64,000 nucleotides of DNA from Ashinkailepas kermadecensis (GCA_034440615.1 JAOTOM010005180.1:1-64000); one strand, 5' to 3'; shown: positions 50,531 to 61,758, counted from the first letter of the stretch. The notes: generated by a model from the letters alone, not told the origin. Program-made: numbers and translations.

Positions 50531-50847
50531 GATCGAGTGGCTCGTGGCTGCATACCAGCAACCAGGTAAAATGAGCAAATTATGTGCTATAATTTGAATG
50601 AAATGGAAAAGCATTACTGATGCTTACGAGGCACCTGATGTGCTAAGGGGGTTTGCCAAGAAATAATCCTTCCTCCATAGCTTTATAATGAGCGAAACCC
50701 CAGCAACATGAAACAAAAACGTACACGTGGCTTGGGTATCTTTCATGAACGATGTGTAGTTTCATTGAAATTCCGATCGCTCATTTGCATGTTTCAGTTC
50801 ATTTAATGACACCAGCTCCGCGAGGTCCGTCATCGTGATTTACGAAT

Positions 50848-51710
50848 CGGTCAGTGGTCGAGTTTTTAACCGGCGAAAAGCCGACTCCCATCGACATATG
50901 TCGGAGGCTGAGAGCCGCGTATGGCCATAACTGTGTGGACATAAGCACCGTGAGTCACTGGCAGATCAAAATCGCCAGTACTAAGGCTGGGAAAACCGAC
51001 CTGAGCGACTGCCCACGGTGTAGAGCTCCTGTGATCGTCTCTGGCAAAGCTGAGAAGAGTCGAGTCGATGAGCTGATCAGAGAGAACGACAAGATCATCC
51101 AGAGGCATTTCGGCCCTGACGGGAATTTATATTGGAACAGTTAACACAATAGTAACGTGCCTGAAGCATCGTTCTCAGCTCGCTGGATGCCGTACGGCCT
51201 CGGTCAGGAGCAGGAAAACCAAATAATGGCAGCCTCTCGCGTACTTCTCCAGCGGCTCGAACGTGAGGGCGATGTCTTCTTGAGCTACATCGTTACAGGA
51301 GATGAAGCGTGAGTCGTGTTTCATCATGAGCCCGAAACGAAGCGTCATTCGATGGAATGCCGGCAAATAGGTTCACTGATGCCAACAAATGTCAAAAAGG
51401 CGCAACTTCAGGAGCAAGCTCATGATGATCATCCTCTGGAACACTCCCTGACTGAGCTTCTGGAGCCTGGGACCACCATGAACCCGAAGCAAAACTGCGG
51501 AGTTCTGTGGCGGCTGAGGAAGAGAATGCGATCTGTTCGACCGAAGCGAGCCACCTTCGTCATTCAGGACAACGCGAGGTCTTGGTTTCATGTTAATTTC
51601 TCGCGACCCGATAACCCCGTTTGGATGGTGGCTTCGCACGCCCCATTTGCCCAGCCACAACTGGTTGCGCCCCAGCTGAGACACTGTAGGGAAACATGCC
51701 AGATATAGGG
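50848..51710 (+). pseudogene. Mariner-type transposase fossil (intron A-B)
   Basis: The plus strand begins with an HTH_48-like segment, FLTGEKPTPIDICRRLRAAY, followed by DISTVSHW, as in SETMAR-type mariner proteins. After a frameshift and a stop at 51142-51144 it continues with LLQRLEREGDVFL, the catalytic IVTGDEA (first Asp), HHEPETKRHSMEC, FLEPGTT-like LLEPGTTMN, and RATFVIQDNAR (second Asp). The TGG expected after TGDEA is a TGA. The C-terminal third with the third Asp is not recognisable after about 51590. It differs clearly from the copy at 28.8-29.8 kb, so two mariner lineages are represented. No terminal inverted repeats were found by eye. Confidence 0.87.
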
Positions 51711-52330
51711 TCCACCAGAGATTGTCGGGTGTGTCTGACCACGCCGGAGGACCCAGAGCCATGACTTTACCTGCACCGTCATACGATACACAATGCTGTA
51801 AACATTTTGTGGCACGCACTTAATCCGATGGCATGAATTCACTAAAACCGAAGTCCATGTTGGCCTGCACAAGGCTGAAGATACCACGACACAACACTGC
51901 TCGGCCCCAGCCACGGATGCCACTGCAGGCCTGCTTACCCCATATATCGGCTGTCCTTTGTCAGCAGAAGTGCATTCTTCACAAATATTGTACCAATAGA
52001 ACACTGTGCCATCATATCCACATCTGCACATATGAACATAGCTTGCGCAGAAGCTTACTACCCACATTACATCTACATCTGAACAGCCGCGCAAAGCTTG
52101 TGCAGGGTGCTCTCAACTATTACCCACATGTCTACATCTGAAAATCTGAGCATAACTTGTGCCGGAACTTCAACTACCAAGTCTACATCTGAATATATGC
52201 CCACAGTTTGTGCAGGTCCTGGACTACAACCCAAATCATGTCAACAGCTGAGCATCTGAAGAACTTGTTCAGGACCTGAATCATTACCCACGCGATGCAA
52301 TGCCAGTTCCATGACCCGGATCTGATATTT

Positions 52331-52491
52331 GGTTATTCACGACGCATTCAACTGCTAGGTCATATAGCGTCGCCAACCTCCCACGCCGATTGGACGCAGG
52401 TGGACTCGACAACCTCGCCAGCTTTGGTACTCGAGCCAACGATCTTACGCGCAGGAGTACAACACTCTACCGACTGAGCCATCGCGATCAC
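52331..52491 (-). mobile_element. tRNA-headed SINE, family 2 (different head, same tail)
   Basis: On the minus strand the head reads GTGATCGCGATGGCTCAGTCGG, a near-consensus A box, with a TTGGCTCGAGTACC B-box-like segment. This head is unrelated to family 1. The core and tail (CCAATCGGCGTG, GGCGACGCTATATGAC, TGCGTCGTGAATAACC) are clearly homologous to family 1. No clear target-site duplication was found. Confidence 0.82.
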
Positions 52492-52945
52492 AGTTGAATA
52501 GCCCAATTTTAGCCGGGGTCTTGGCGTGTTGCCCGTTACCAATGCACCAAAACGGCCTATAAAGCCGAGACACTTACCGTACAGATACTAGATGAACCTG
52601 CCTCGTCACAAATTGAGTTCCCGGTGTGTCTTGGAGTCCACGATTCACCGCAGCTGGAGTTTCATAGTCTACCACAGCTGGAGTTACACAGTCTACTACA
52701 CAGTTAACTGGGGTGACTGTATAATGCACATACACGTACATACTGCACACTGTTGCTGTCGTATACGCAGATCGTGCAAATATCGTTAGAGGATACCAAT
52801 TTGTAATAATAGCTTACTTATTCACCTCCTCTGAATGCACTTATCGGGTACCTTCCCAAGTTGCCCTACACCTGGCATATTCACAATGGTCGTCATATAA
52901 TTGCTACATTGGATGCGCCACCAAGCGCGACTGACATATAACGGT

Positions 52946-53178
52946 CAGTAGCGTACCTAGGATTTGCGTCAGGGGGTGCAAGGATTTGGAGCAGGCCCAG
53001 CTACCACTCCATCCCCCCATTAAACAAACTATCCGAGGTCGACCACTATTTTTTTCAAAGGGGACCATCGTTAGCTTTCCATGGATGAAAATAATTAGTA
53101 ACAACTTAATTTTCCTGTAGATGGAGGGCCCAACCTACCACCGTCGCTTCTAAGTCACCGAATTTCAACCCCACCCCC
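52946..53178 (-). repeat. Unclassified interspersed repeat, copy 2 (inverted)
   Basis: On the plus strand it begins CAGTAGCGTACCTAGGATTT and ends with GGTAGGTTGGGCCC complement, CTTCTAAGTCACCGAATTTC. The CAGTRGCGTA start resembles the outer end of many DNA transposons, which is inference only. Another CAGTGGCGTAGCCA start lies at 53939. Confidence 0.75.
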
Positions 53179-53499
53179 TTATTCAAAGGGTTTTATCTGG
53201 TATCCCTTGATAAGTTCTCGTTGTGCCATGCGCATATTTCACGTCATGGGATGCTTCTTCGTATGGAGATTCGCCGGGAAAATTCGATGAATCAAATTCG
53301 AAGAGTCTCTTCCCACACTTTCTGGTGGAGAAGAAATCCTGCCGAGCTTTGATGTACCTCATTGTTTTGCTTAAATATTCCCCCAGGTTGGCTACCGATC
53401 CGAGGCGCTGGTTCGGCGTTGTTTGCATGGCCCCTTCCGTGTTTGTCTACTGATGTGCTGTTGTTTTTATGCTTTCATGCTGTATTTGCTGCCACGGTG

Positions 53500-53900
53500 T
53501 GCTTTGAGGGCCTAGCGCGTTTTGAGTGCTTCCGGTGTATATTTTTTAGGACTCCCAGCGTGCTTATTTAGGGCCACAGTGCATATGTTAAAACATCGTC
53601 GATTTTTACGAAACCAGCTGCGTTTTGAAGGGACCTGGTACGTTTTAGGCCTCCCGGTGTGCTTTTAGGGCAATGCTGTGTTTATGTGGGACCCGCGACG
53701 CAAATTTTTGGGGCCGCACCGCGATTTGGGGGGCTCCAGTGTGATAGGAGCCCAGTGCGATGTTTCGCGCCAAAACACGAGGTACCGAAGCTCCGACACC
53801 AGTTTTCTGAGGCCGACGCGATTTTTCGGGAGCTCTTCGGAATTTTTTAAGTCCAGGTCGCTTTGCGGGATCCTGGTGTGATTCTGGAAGCCCCGGCGCT
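53500..53900. repeat. Degenerate tandem repeat, about 25-30 bp
   Basis: The loose pattern GGG.CC..GTGCG.TTTT recurs many times (for example 53515, 53640, 53700, 53720). Old and strongly diverged; period not fixed by eye. Confidence 0.4.
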
Positions 53901-54038
53901 ATGTTTGTGTTGTCTACCTCCAGTTTTCCGGTCTCGGCACAGTGGCGTAGCCATAATTTAGTCCAGAGGGGAGGGGACAACTGACCAGGACCCCCGTACC
54001 TACCGAGGGTACTCACTTTTCAGAAATATTAAATATTA

Positions 54039-54096
54039 TATATATATATATACATATACATATACATATGCATATACTGATGCATATACATCTACA

Positions 54097-54131
<35 letters not shown>
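54039..54131. repeat. (TA)n-rich microsatellite
   Basis: TATATATA and TACATA repeats, self-complementary over most of the length. The AT-rich stretch from here to 55130 has no gene. Confidence 0.93.
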
Positions 54132-54133
<2 letters not shown>

Positions 54134-55494
54134 AAAAGATGGCCAGACAGGGTTAAAACAATGGTTTTTCGTTAAGTGTGAGATGTCGAAACGACACAGT
54201 AGGATGTCGAAATTTGCTTTGGAATTCGTGTCATTGAAAATGATTTTGATGTTTTTCAGACTCAAATTTCAGCCTATCGTGTAGGTACTTATGACTGTTC
54301 CTTCATCATTTGTTTTGAAATTCATAACTTAGGAAGAGCTATATTCAGGATAGAGTAAATGATACCTATGCTATAAACTGGTATTGTATGCCATATCACA
54401 TTTTAGGAAATCTCTTTACCTGAAAATGCGTTGCGAAATGTTCGTGTATCACAATTCTTTATCGAAAGCATGTACATGATACTTATAAACGGAATTCTGT
54501 TAGAAAGGAGTCACGAATACTTTATAAGGACGCATCAAGGAGCAGGATGTCGCTACTTCTTGGAGAGAGATGTCGATTGAGTGTTCAGAAAGTGGTATAT
54601 TCCACCATATTTTACGAATAATTTATCACTGTGGTCAGATACGTGGAAAATAAGGCACTCCGCGCTGGCGTGATTAATGCGGGACCTGCAATCAAGATCC
54701 AACAGTCTGGTAAAGACCAGAAACAAAAACAAACCATTTAGCTGCTGACAACAACCAAGAAAAGAATATCTATTACGGAAAATAAAGCTACATTAACACA
54801 TTTCTGATGGAGGCATCAATTTGATTAGTTTGAGTAAAGATACGAGTGCTCATCTACATGGGCACAATTGACTATTTCTGTTATACGCTATGTTCAGACA
54901 TAGTTTAATATGGAGGGCGTTCAAGATAAGAGTGAGGCCCACGTTGCTGCGCCTTTTCAACACAGTCATACTTTCTCAGAATGGGGCGTGTATACCAGTA
55001 TGGGAAAATAAGTGCCAGATTTGGCGGCAGGGAAAGGGCCTGATCAGCTATGCCCAACACATAGCATCCTGCGAATTAGTAGTTCTTTCTTTTTGTTTAA
55101 CCGGTGTCACCCGGATCCAAGGCGAAGAAACTGACGCCTCTGGAGCGGCTATAATCGCAGCTATCGCTGGGCTATCTTTTTCGCCATCGCTGGAGCGACC
55201 GTAGCTGCTGGAACAGCTACGGCCGCTGGGACAGCTGTGGCCACCTCGCAGTCGTCACAGCCAGGACGGCTGTGGCCATTGGGGCGACCGCCACCGCTGA
55301 GGTGGCGGTGGGTGACCTTCACAGTCCTTTGCAGCATTTATGGCTCAAAGATATCTTATCTCTGAGGCTGGCCCTCAGTATTCCTCGCACACATCGCCAG
55401 TTATCAAGGCCCAGGAGCCAAGGAATAACCGTGGTGAATATACCCGACAGGCCACATACGCCATGCACGGCCGCTGCACTTCGCGGGAGTGCCT

Positions 55495-55612
55495 GTTTGG
55501 TGCAGCCGTGATGCCCGCTTGGTGCAGCCGTGATGCCCGCTTGGTGCAGTCGTGATGCCCGCTTGGTGCAGCCGTGGTGCCCGTTCGGTGCGGCAGTGCC
55601 CGCTTGGTGCGG
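55495..55612. repeat. 22-bp minisatellite, about six units
   Basis: TTGGTGCAGCCGTGATGCCCGC repeated with small changes. A looser GC-rich repeat with GCTGG..C.GCTA.GGC precedes it at 55140-55310. Confidence 0.9.
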
Positions 55613-56420
55613 CACTTGTGATTGGGTGATCTAGATAATATAGTCCATCACGCTTTCAGCCCATCTCGCTTGTTCCACTTTTCAAAAAATTGGAAACATT
55701 CTGTGCAGCCAACCCGCTGGGTGTCTCTCACCAAACAACATTCTGCCTCCTCACCAGACCTAGCTACTGTACGGAGGACGCCATGTTCGATACTGTGCCC
55801 TTCGATGCTTCGACCGAATCAGCTTCAACACCGACAGAGGAAAACTTTCAACCATCACATCAGCGGATTTGAGTAAAGCCTGACAGCATCGACCACGGTG
55901 TCCTCGTTCAAAACACCGATGGTACGGCATTGACCCCACCTGGTTTCACAGCTACCTGGGTGGTCGGGGGGGGGGAGATGGTGAGAGGGGGCTCGGAGAC
56001 CCGTCCCATCACCCATGGTGTCCCCGAAGGTTCCATAGCCTGCTTGCTCTCCAGCCTCTTAACCAACGACCTTCCATGTTACTTTCCTGAACATCACCCT
56101 ACCTCGTACGCTGACGACACCCAGCTGGTTGACCACGCCGTTCGGATCATAAAAATCTGAAGAATCACAAAATCCGCTTAGAGCACCCACTCGAAATTAT
56201 TGAGACATGGTTCCGATCAAACTCACCCATGATGAAACCTGGCAAAACGAACTTCATTTTCATTGGCCCTTGGAAAAAAAAAGTTGTAGATTTTCAGCTT
56301 AAAATGTCAAATGTTAATCCATCGCAGACCGTCAAGCTGCTGGTTGTCCTCACAGATCCGGTTCTGTCGCGGGGAAGAGGGGGAGGCGGAGGCACACCCC
56401 ATACAGGTTGCCCGGAGATG

Positions 56421-56469
56421 ATTGATTATTTGGGCTAAGGGTGAGCCGACAAGGTCATTTAGCGTCCAT
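56421..56469 (-). mobile_element. 49-bp tail-only SINE-type insertion with TSD
   Basis: A 49-bp segment is flanked by perfect 11-bp direct repeats GCCCGGAGATG (56410-56420 and 56470-56480). It contains only the conserved tail seen in the SINEs of this window (GGTCATTTAGCGTCC, and TTTGGGCTAA on the far side). No tRNA-like head is present. It splits the LINE coding sequence, so the empty site can be inferred. Confidence 0.85.
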
Positions 56470-56709
56470 GCCCGGAGATGCAACTGCCTGTTCATCTCCT
56501 TCTACCGGCTCCGTCACCACTTCACAAAGGACACCCAAATTGCTGATTCAAACCCACGTCTTTCCGTATATCACTTACTGCATTTCGGTCTGTGGAAGGG
56601 ATCAAAGAGTCAGCTACAGAGTACAAAGCTTATCAACTTCGCAGCCAGGATTGTCACGGGAACACGTCGCTGGAAACATATCGGTCCGGTTTTTGAATCC
56701 CTGGGTTGG

Positions 56710-56872
56710 TTGGTTGGTTATTGGTTTTTACGACACGTCGACCGTTGAGTCATGCAGCGTCGCCAATCTCTCACGCCGATTGGTCGCGGGCGAAGAGTAG
56801 CGACAGGTGAGACTCGAACCCAACACCTTTCGATTGTGAGACGAGCATCTTACCCCTAGACCACTCGTCCCC
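56710..56872 (-). mobile_element. tRNA-headed SINE, family 1, in LINE
   Basis: On the minus strand it starts with GGGGACGAGTGGTCTAGGGG, an A-box-like sequence, then a B box (GGTGTTGGGTTCGAGTC type), and ends in the shared tail with (CCAA)n. The position of an anticodon would read CAC. Direct repeats GAATCCCTGGGTTGG flank it at 56695-56709 and 56873-56887. It interrupts the LINE between residues that are contiguous in the family. Confidence 0.9.
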
Positions 56873-56952
56873 GAATCCCTGGGTTGGCACAGAACGAAGC
56901 GCCTGGTGGAGAGGCGGAATGTCACCGAAATCATTCAGTTGCTCCACAGCGG

Positions 56953-57109
56953 TTGGTTGGTTGGTTGGTTATTGGTTTTACGACACGTCGACCGTTGAGT
57001 CATATAGCGTCGCCAATTGGTCGCGGGCGAAGAGTAGCGACAGGTGAGATTCGAACCCACAATCTTTCGATTGTGAGACGAGCATCTTACCCCTAGACCA
57101 CTCGCCCCC
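56953..57109 (-). mobile_element. tRNA-headed SINE, family 1, second copy in the same LINE
   Basis: Near-identical to the copy 80 bp upstream but with a short internal deletion in the core (the CTCTCACGCCGA segment is missing). Perfect 11-bp direct repeats CTCCACAGCGG lie at 56942-56952 and 57110-57120. The 3' end is an (AACC)n-type tail on the minus strand. Confidence 0.9.
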
Positions 57110-58805
57110 CTCCACAGCGGCTCAGGCCCTCAGGCTCTATATGAAATAATTCGAGCTCGCTCCGAGGTGTCGCGGCGCGTGACCCGATCTGCCAGCGCTC
57201 TTGAGCCACCGAGACGCCGGATAGCATGCACGCAAATGTGTCTTAGATTTCCGGCTGCTGCCTCTGGGAAGCAGCTGCCTCCGGTCGTCTCGGGCTGCCG
57301 CTCCATGTCAGTTTATAAGTCGGCTTCGTATGAGATGAAGCAAGGTGCCTCGTCGTTTCAACTAATTATCCAGGTATCTCTCCAGGATAATTCACGTAAT
57401 GTAAGCTTGAATCGACCAGGTAATTACCGTGGTCGCATCCGTGCACATATGACAAAAAAACATTGGAATCTAAATTGTAACACAAATATCAAAAAAAGGA
57501 TGGATTGCCACCAAACAGAGCTAAACTATGCAACCAAATTGAAAATTGGCCAGATACCAACATTACAACTACAAAACTAGTACCGTGTGATAGGCAATAC
57601 TTTATTACATATGAAGCTGAATGGACATCAGACAAAATCCGTATCAGAATACCAAGACATGGACTGAAAGGACAATTGTCACCGATTTTTCCAATTGTCA
57701 GTGCAATAAAGGGTGAAGTATCTGACAAGATTACAATTTGGTCATTTTTCGATCATTCGAACTCTTCGATCTGCTTATATTTTTTTCTTCGATTCTTCGA
57801 TCGATTCTGCTTCGATCATTTTTGAGCATCAAAAAGGCTATCACTTGCTGGCGTATCAGACAGAGCCATGGAAGAACAGCATATGAAGGAACTTGTCTAC
57901 CATATCCAGCTGCCACATATGCTTTTCATGCATAAATATTGGACCATACGCCCGACAATTATTCGGGGGCATAATCCCCCCAATCTGACAGTTGAGGGGG
58001 ATGCATCCCCTCCATCCCCCTGTGGCGGAGCCCATGGATGGACATACGCAAACGCATGCTGATAAAGCCAACCATCACATCTCAGCACCTGGGGAGTGTC
58101 GAGAAAGTCTCCAAAGACAGTTGTTGCTGCATGAAGGCACTTAATCAGTGACCACTGGCTATACCAACTCCCGGCGTGGCCCAAGCCCAGTTCGGCACAA
58201 ATGCACATGGTTGGGACTACCCGTGGCACTTGGGCGCTATCTGTCAACACCAAATATTAACGGGCTAGCGCCTGAGCGGCTAAATTATCATGTGCATCGG
58301 ATTGCTGGCCTCCTCGATTGTGACACTGGTGGCAATTGGACAAAGCATCCCATCCAACACTATGTACAGTGCTGCAACAGGTGAACACCGCGACTGATCG
58401 GTCGTCAGGAATTCAGGAACGGTGCAGCCGAACAGCAACATAGCAGCTCAAAAATTCCAACACAACAAAATACGGAACTAACAAAGCAAAATACGACGGG
58501 CCAGAACATACAACACATCCGTGTTAAGACCAGGCCAACCATGCGTGCTTGAGCAGATAATAGACGTCCAAATGAAACTGGGTCCAGAAACGTCGAACCA
58601 AGTGTGAGTTGAGCTGAATCGACTTGCCGCAAGTGTCAGCAAAGTAACGAGAAACCAAACTTGGCGCCCACGCGAAAAACGGTGACTCAAGGACGGGATG
58701 GTGATCATCATCGAACATTACTTACTTGACATGGCAATAGCTCGTGCCGAGTCTACGTAAGCCAGTGCGACAACAGTGAGGTGTGGGGCACACCGGCCCA
58801 CTCAC

Positions 58806-59000
58806 CGAAAACCATTTTGTCAGCCGCCAGCCGGGCCAGCCCACTCGGCACGCCAGCACCGACCGACAGCAGCCGCCGAGCGGCACCGACTGCGGCCGCT
58901 GCAGCGGACCGCCCGAGCAGCGCCAGAGCCGCGCCAGAGCCGCGCCGCGCCGGCTCGGCCGGCCCGCCGTCACAGCACACACAATCAATACCTATTCTCA
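58806..59000 (-). promoter_or_regulatory. Possible alternative first exon and CpG-rich promoter in afadin intron
   Basis: A very GC- and CpG-rich patch (about 58830-59110) is followed on the minus strand by GACAAAATGGTTTTCG|GTGAGT. The ATG (58815-58813) has a good start context (ACAAAATGG). The four-residue start M-V-F-G is cut by a strong donor after 10 coding bases, in phase 1. That phase fits exon B exactly, giving M-V-F-G-S-I-M-F-H-V. The arrangement would make an afadin form without the RA domains. It could equally be the first exon of a nested minus-strand gene. An in-frame GC-rich open frame upstream of the ATG (58753-59001) could be read instead, but it is alanine/arginine-rich in the manner of random GC-rich DNA. 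The upstream boundary is approximate and no TATA box was seen. Confidence 0.35.
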
Positions 59001-59094
59001 AGTGCGCCGGCCACGGTCCATATTGACGTAATGTGTGTCACCACGCGGTGCCGCAATGCCAGCGGGCCCGAGATGGGCCAGCGCCGCCGGTCCG

Positions 59095-59340
59095 GCTCGA
59101 CAGGACGGCCGCTGGGCGGAGAAGGCCGAGACGAGCCGCTCCTGACATCGCGCCGCCGGTCCGGCTTGACGACACGGCTCGACGACATGGCTCGACGACA
59201 CGGCTCGACGACACGGCTCGACGACACGGCTCGACGACACGGAGCGACGACACGGCTCGACGACACGGCTCGACGACACGGAGCGACGACACGGAGCGAC
59301 GACACGGAGCGACAGGACAGCCGCTGGGCGGAGAAGCCCG
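59095..59340. repeat. 13-bp minisatellite between direct repeats
   Basis: CTCGACGACACGG and GAGCGACGACACG units run from about 59160 to 59310. A segment CGACAGGACGGCCGCTGGGC then GGAGAAG lies on both sides (59095 and 59312). Confidence 0.92.
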
Positions 59341-59387
59341 ACACCGGTCGGAGGCCATAACGGTGGTGCGCCACCGTAGGGACTCAC

Positions 59388-59464
59388 CGGCCGGATCTCC
59401 GTACACCGTCTTGGTCAACGCGCCGACGGCCAGGTTCACGCACTCTACCTCGAAGAGGTCAGAC
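59388..59464 (-). CDS. Orphan exon candidate with strong donor, product not recognised
   Basis: On the minus strand a 25-codon open segment reads SDLFEVECVNLAVGALTK then TVYGDPA, and ends G|GTGAGT (phase 1). Almost all codons end in G or C, as in the afadin exons. The proposed acceptor CCAG|G leaves a phase-2 start but has no clear pyrimidine tract, and a stop lies three codons upstream of the segment in the same frame, so the 5' edge is weak. It does not fit as a cassette between exons A and B with this acceptor, because A ends in phase 1. I do not recognise the family. It may be part of a nested gene, an alternative exon, or chance. A 13-bp minisatellite lies about 80 bp beyond the donor. 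Confidence 0.25.
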
Positions 59465-59632
59465 CTGGCTCACGACCAGTACTCCCGAGTCTACAACGAG
59501 GATTCTTAACCTGGGAATCGCCATTCGAATGGAATTTGGTGTTCGGCGGTAACTAATGGATAAAAAGATATAGCAAGTACAAAACGTGCTGCACACTGCT
59601 TTTTTTGTAGAGACAAGGCATTAAGATGTTTT

Positions 59633-60522
59633 GCAAGAAAATGAGAATGTACCGACATGATCTAGAACTGCTAGCCCAGACACAAGACACTAATTTTAAA
59701 GTGATATCGCGAGCAGATGATTCAAACTGTATCTTATTGCCGAAAGTATTGATCCAATTCAATGATCCAGAGAACATGACCGTACAGCATTCGGATTTAA
59801 CTTTTGGAACCCCGCTCACTCTCAATTTTGACAACCGCACACATCTGCAGCCCATATTAAAAAAAATCCTTCATAATCACCTAAACAAAACCTTTGGACA
59901 GGTCATTCAAGCTTTTCACCAGCTATGCACCAGTGTCAAACGTGTGTCAAAACACAAGCTAGCACACAATCTATGCTCTGCATCCTGACCACTGCGATGC
60001 ATTGTGCGACAGACGGCTGGCCACTCACGCCTGCGATTGACTTGGGGTCTTACGCAACCGAGCCGTCAAACAAGTAACTGGAACCGTACTTGTAACTCCC
60101 ACCACTAAATTACGATGTGGCGTTAGATGGAATAACCCAGCAGTTTGAAGAAAACTCCACTGACTGACCTCATGCTTCAGACCACGGACAACCGACTTGC
60201 GACTTTCGGACAGAATAAAAAGCATCTTCCCGACAAAGACTATTTCACACAGGTAGCCACGCAATACATCAGGCAAGTACCTCTCGCCAAACAGCATATC
60301 ACTATAGCAGAGATCATTCACCCGAGCCAAAACCAGATCATGGTACAAATTACTGAAACCTGTGCGAGGCACCACCACGCCCATTAAACGTAACTTAGAA
60401 ATGATATGATATACTATGTTAAATTGTCGTGCAGTCGCAGGAAAGCCGGCTAAAGGCTGATGGAATGAGAAATCCACGGCAATTTGTACACGCACATGAT
60501 TTAACGCCACAAACCCTTTCAT
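59633..60522. other. Two unassigned open frames on opposite strands
   Basis: A plus-strand frame at 59626-59988 (120 codons) and a minus-strand frame at 60025-60522 (165 codons) are open in moderate-GC DNA. Neither has domains I recognise, clear splice sites or a biased third position. A conserved-looking plus-strand phrase at 60145-60387 overlaps the second. They may be remains of an unidentified mobile element. From 60523 to 61587 nothing was recognised. Confidence 0.2.
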
Positions 60523-61627
60523 TGAACACTGATTGCGACTATTTCAGAGCAAACACTGAAGTTGGCAAAATGCAAATTGAAAGCAGAACTAGTCTTCGAT
60601 GAGGAAAGCGAGACTTGAAGAAAGCGAAACTGAACTGTTCAGAAGCATAACGATTGAGCCGGGTTTGGCCGCTCATATTTGATATTCTTGGGTATGCGTA
60701 TTGGAGAGCATACTCGCGCAGGCTTCACAGTCATTTGTCATGACTTACAGAAGCTTAAGAGTACTTCGGAGGTGGAGAAAATGGAAAAGAGTGACTGGAT
60801 TCTAACTCCGTCTGCAGGAAAGTCACGCAATGTATGCTTTTTGTTTTAAAAAAAAGAAGGAAGAAGCAGTAATTGGAGATCAACCCAGGCCAGTGCCTCT
60901 ATTTAACCTTCAAAACGTCACGAGTGACCTGAGAGAATCTATAAACATTGAGCAGGAATATCTGCACATTCTCAACCACAATAGGTAGCAGCTCCCGCTG
61001 TGAAAAAAAAACACGACGCCAGTATACGAGCAGACCGACCTAACCATCCATCCGCCAGCGGCGTCAATATCTCGGTAAGAACATCACCAGAGTTGCGTCC
61101 CCCGTCTGCGCATCCCACCACGGTGCTTCATCACACCATCAGCCTGTCAGGTGGTTCGATATGTGTGGGCTCAGGTCGCAGTTATTGGCAGCAAATCCAA
61201 TCTTTAAATATCCTCAAAGGCTTCAGAAGATCCATCGGCCAGACCATCGCGTAGATTGGACGGTAGCGCGAAGGCGAGACGCAACTTGCTAGACGACCGA
61301 TCATGTTGCCCAACTGTTCAACGTCATCAGGAGTTTTCATCAGGACGTCTTCACCTGCACTTTGAGGAAAATGAATTTCAGGACACTGCAGCAATATCTC
61401 TTGGACAGATGGATTGTGCTATTGAACAATCTGACCTCGTGCAGGTGGATGGCACAAGAGAGAACTCCCATCTCGCGCAGGCGGGTAGTTCCTGGCATAA
61501 TCAAACTCTGGCCATATCATTATAATGTCAGAGTTTGATTATCCCTTCTTCCAGAGCTTGATTATGGTAGCTTGAGTGGTTCACACTGTTCACCAAACAC
61601 GCCCGATCATAGCCTGGCGATGTACAG

Positions 61628-61732
61628 CCCGGTTCACACCGCCACAGGACAGGAGACAAGTCCGGTGGCTGGACAGGCATTTTTGCATATAGTAACAGTT
61701 CCGGTTCCTGTCCGGCCGCGGTGTGAACCGGG
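61628..61732. mobile_element. 105-bp MITE-like inverted repeat
   Basis: Perfect 15-bp terminal inverted repeats CCCGGTTCACACCGC and GCGGTGTGAACCGGG, with further inner complementarity (ACAGGACAGGAG against TTCCTGTCC). No clear target-site duplication. It separates the outlying 42-bp unit from the main array. Confidence 0.6.
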
Positions 61733-61758
61733 TGGGGCGTGCCAACGGTCAGGTTACC

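Larger units (their letters stand above)
55640..57345 (+). pseudogene. CR1/Jockey-like LINE reverse-transcriptase fossil with three nested insertions
   Basis: A broken non-LTR retrotransposon ORF2 reads in several plus-strand frames. Recognisable parts are the start of the palm (DLSKA..SIDHGVLVQ near 55868-55910), ITHGVPEGS, NDLPCYFPEH, and the catalytic box SYADDTQLVDHAV (56110-56150). Further on come the thumb-like PYITYCISVCGRDQ and KLINFAARIVTG (near 56560-56665), and the C-terminal block SRRVTRSASALE (57160-57200). Stops and frameshifts make it inactive. The endonuclease part is not seen upstream. It is interrupted at 56421-56469, 56710-56872 and 56953-57109 by SINE-type insertions that each carry target-site duplications; joining the flanks restores the local order of the family. 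Confidence 0.88.
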
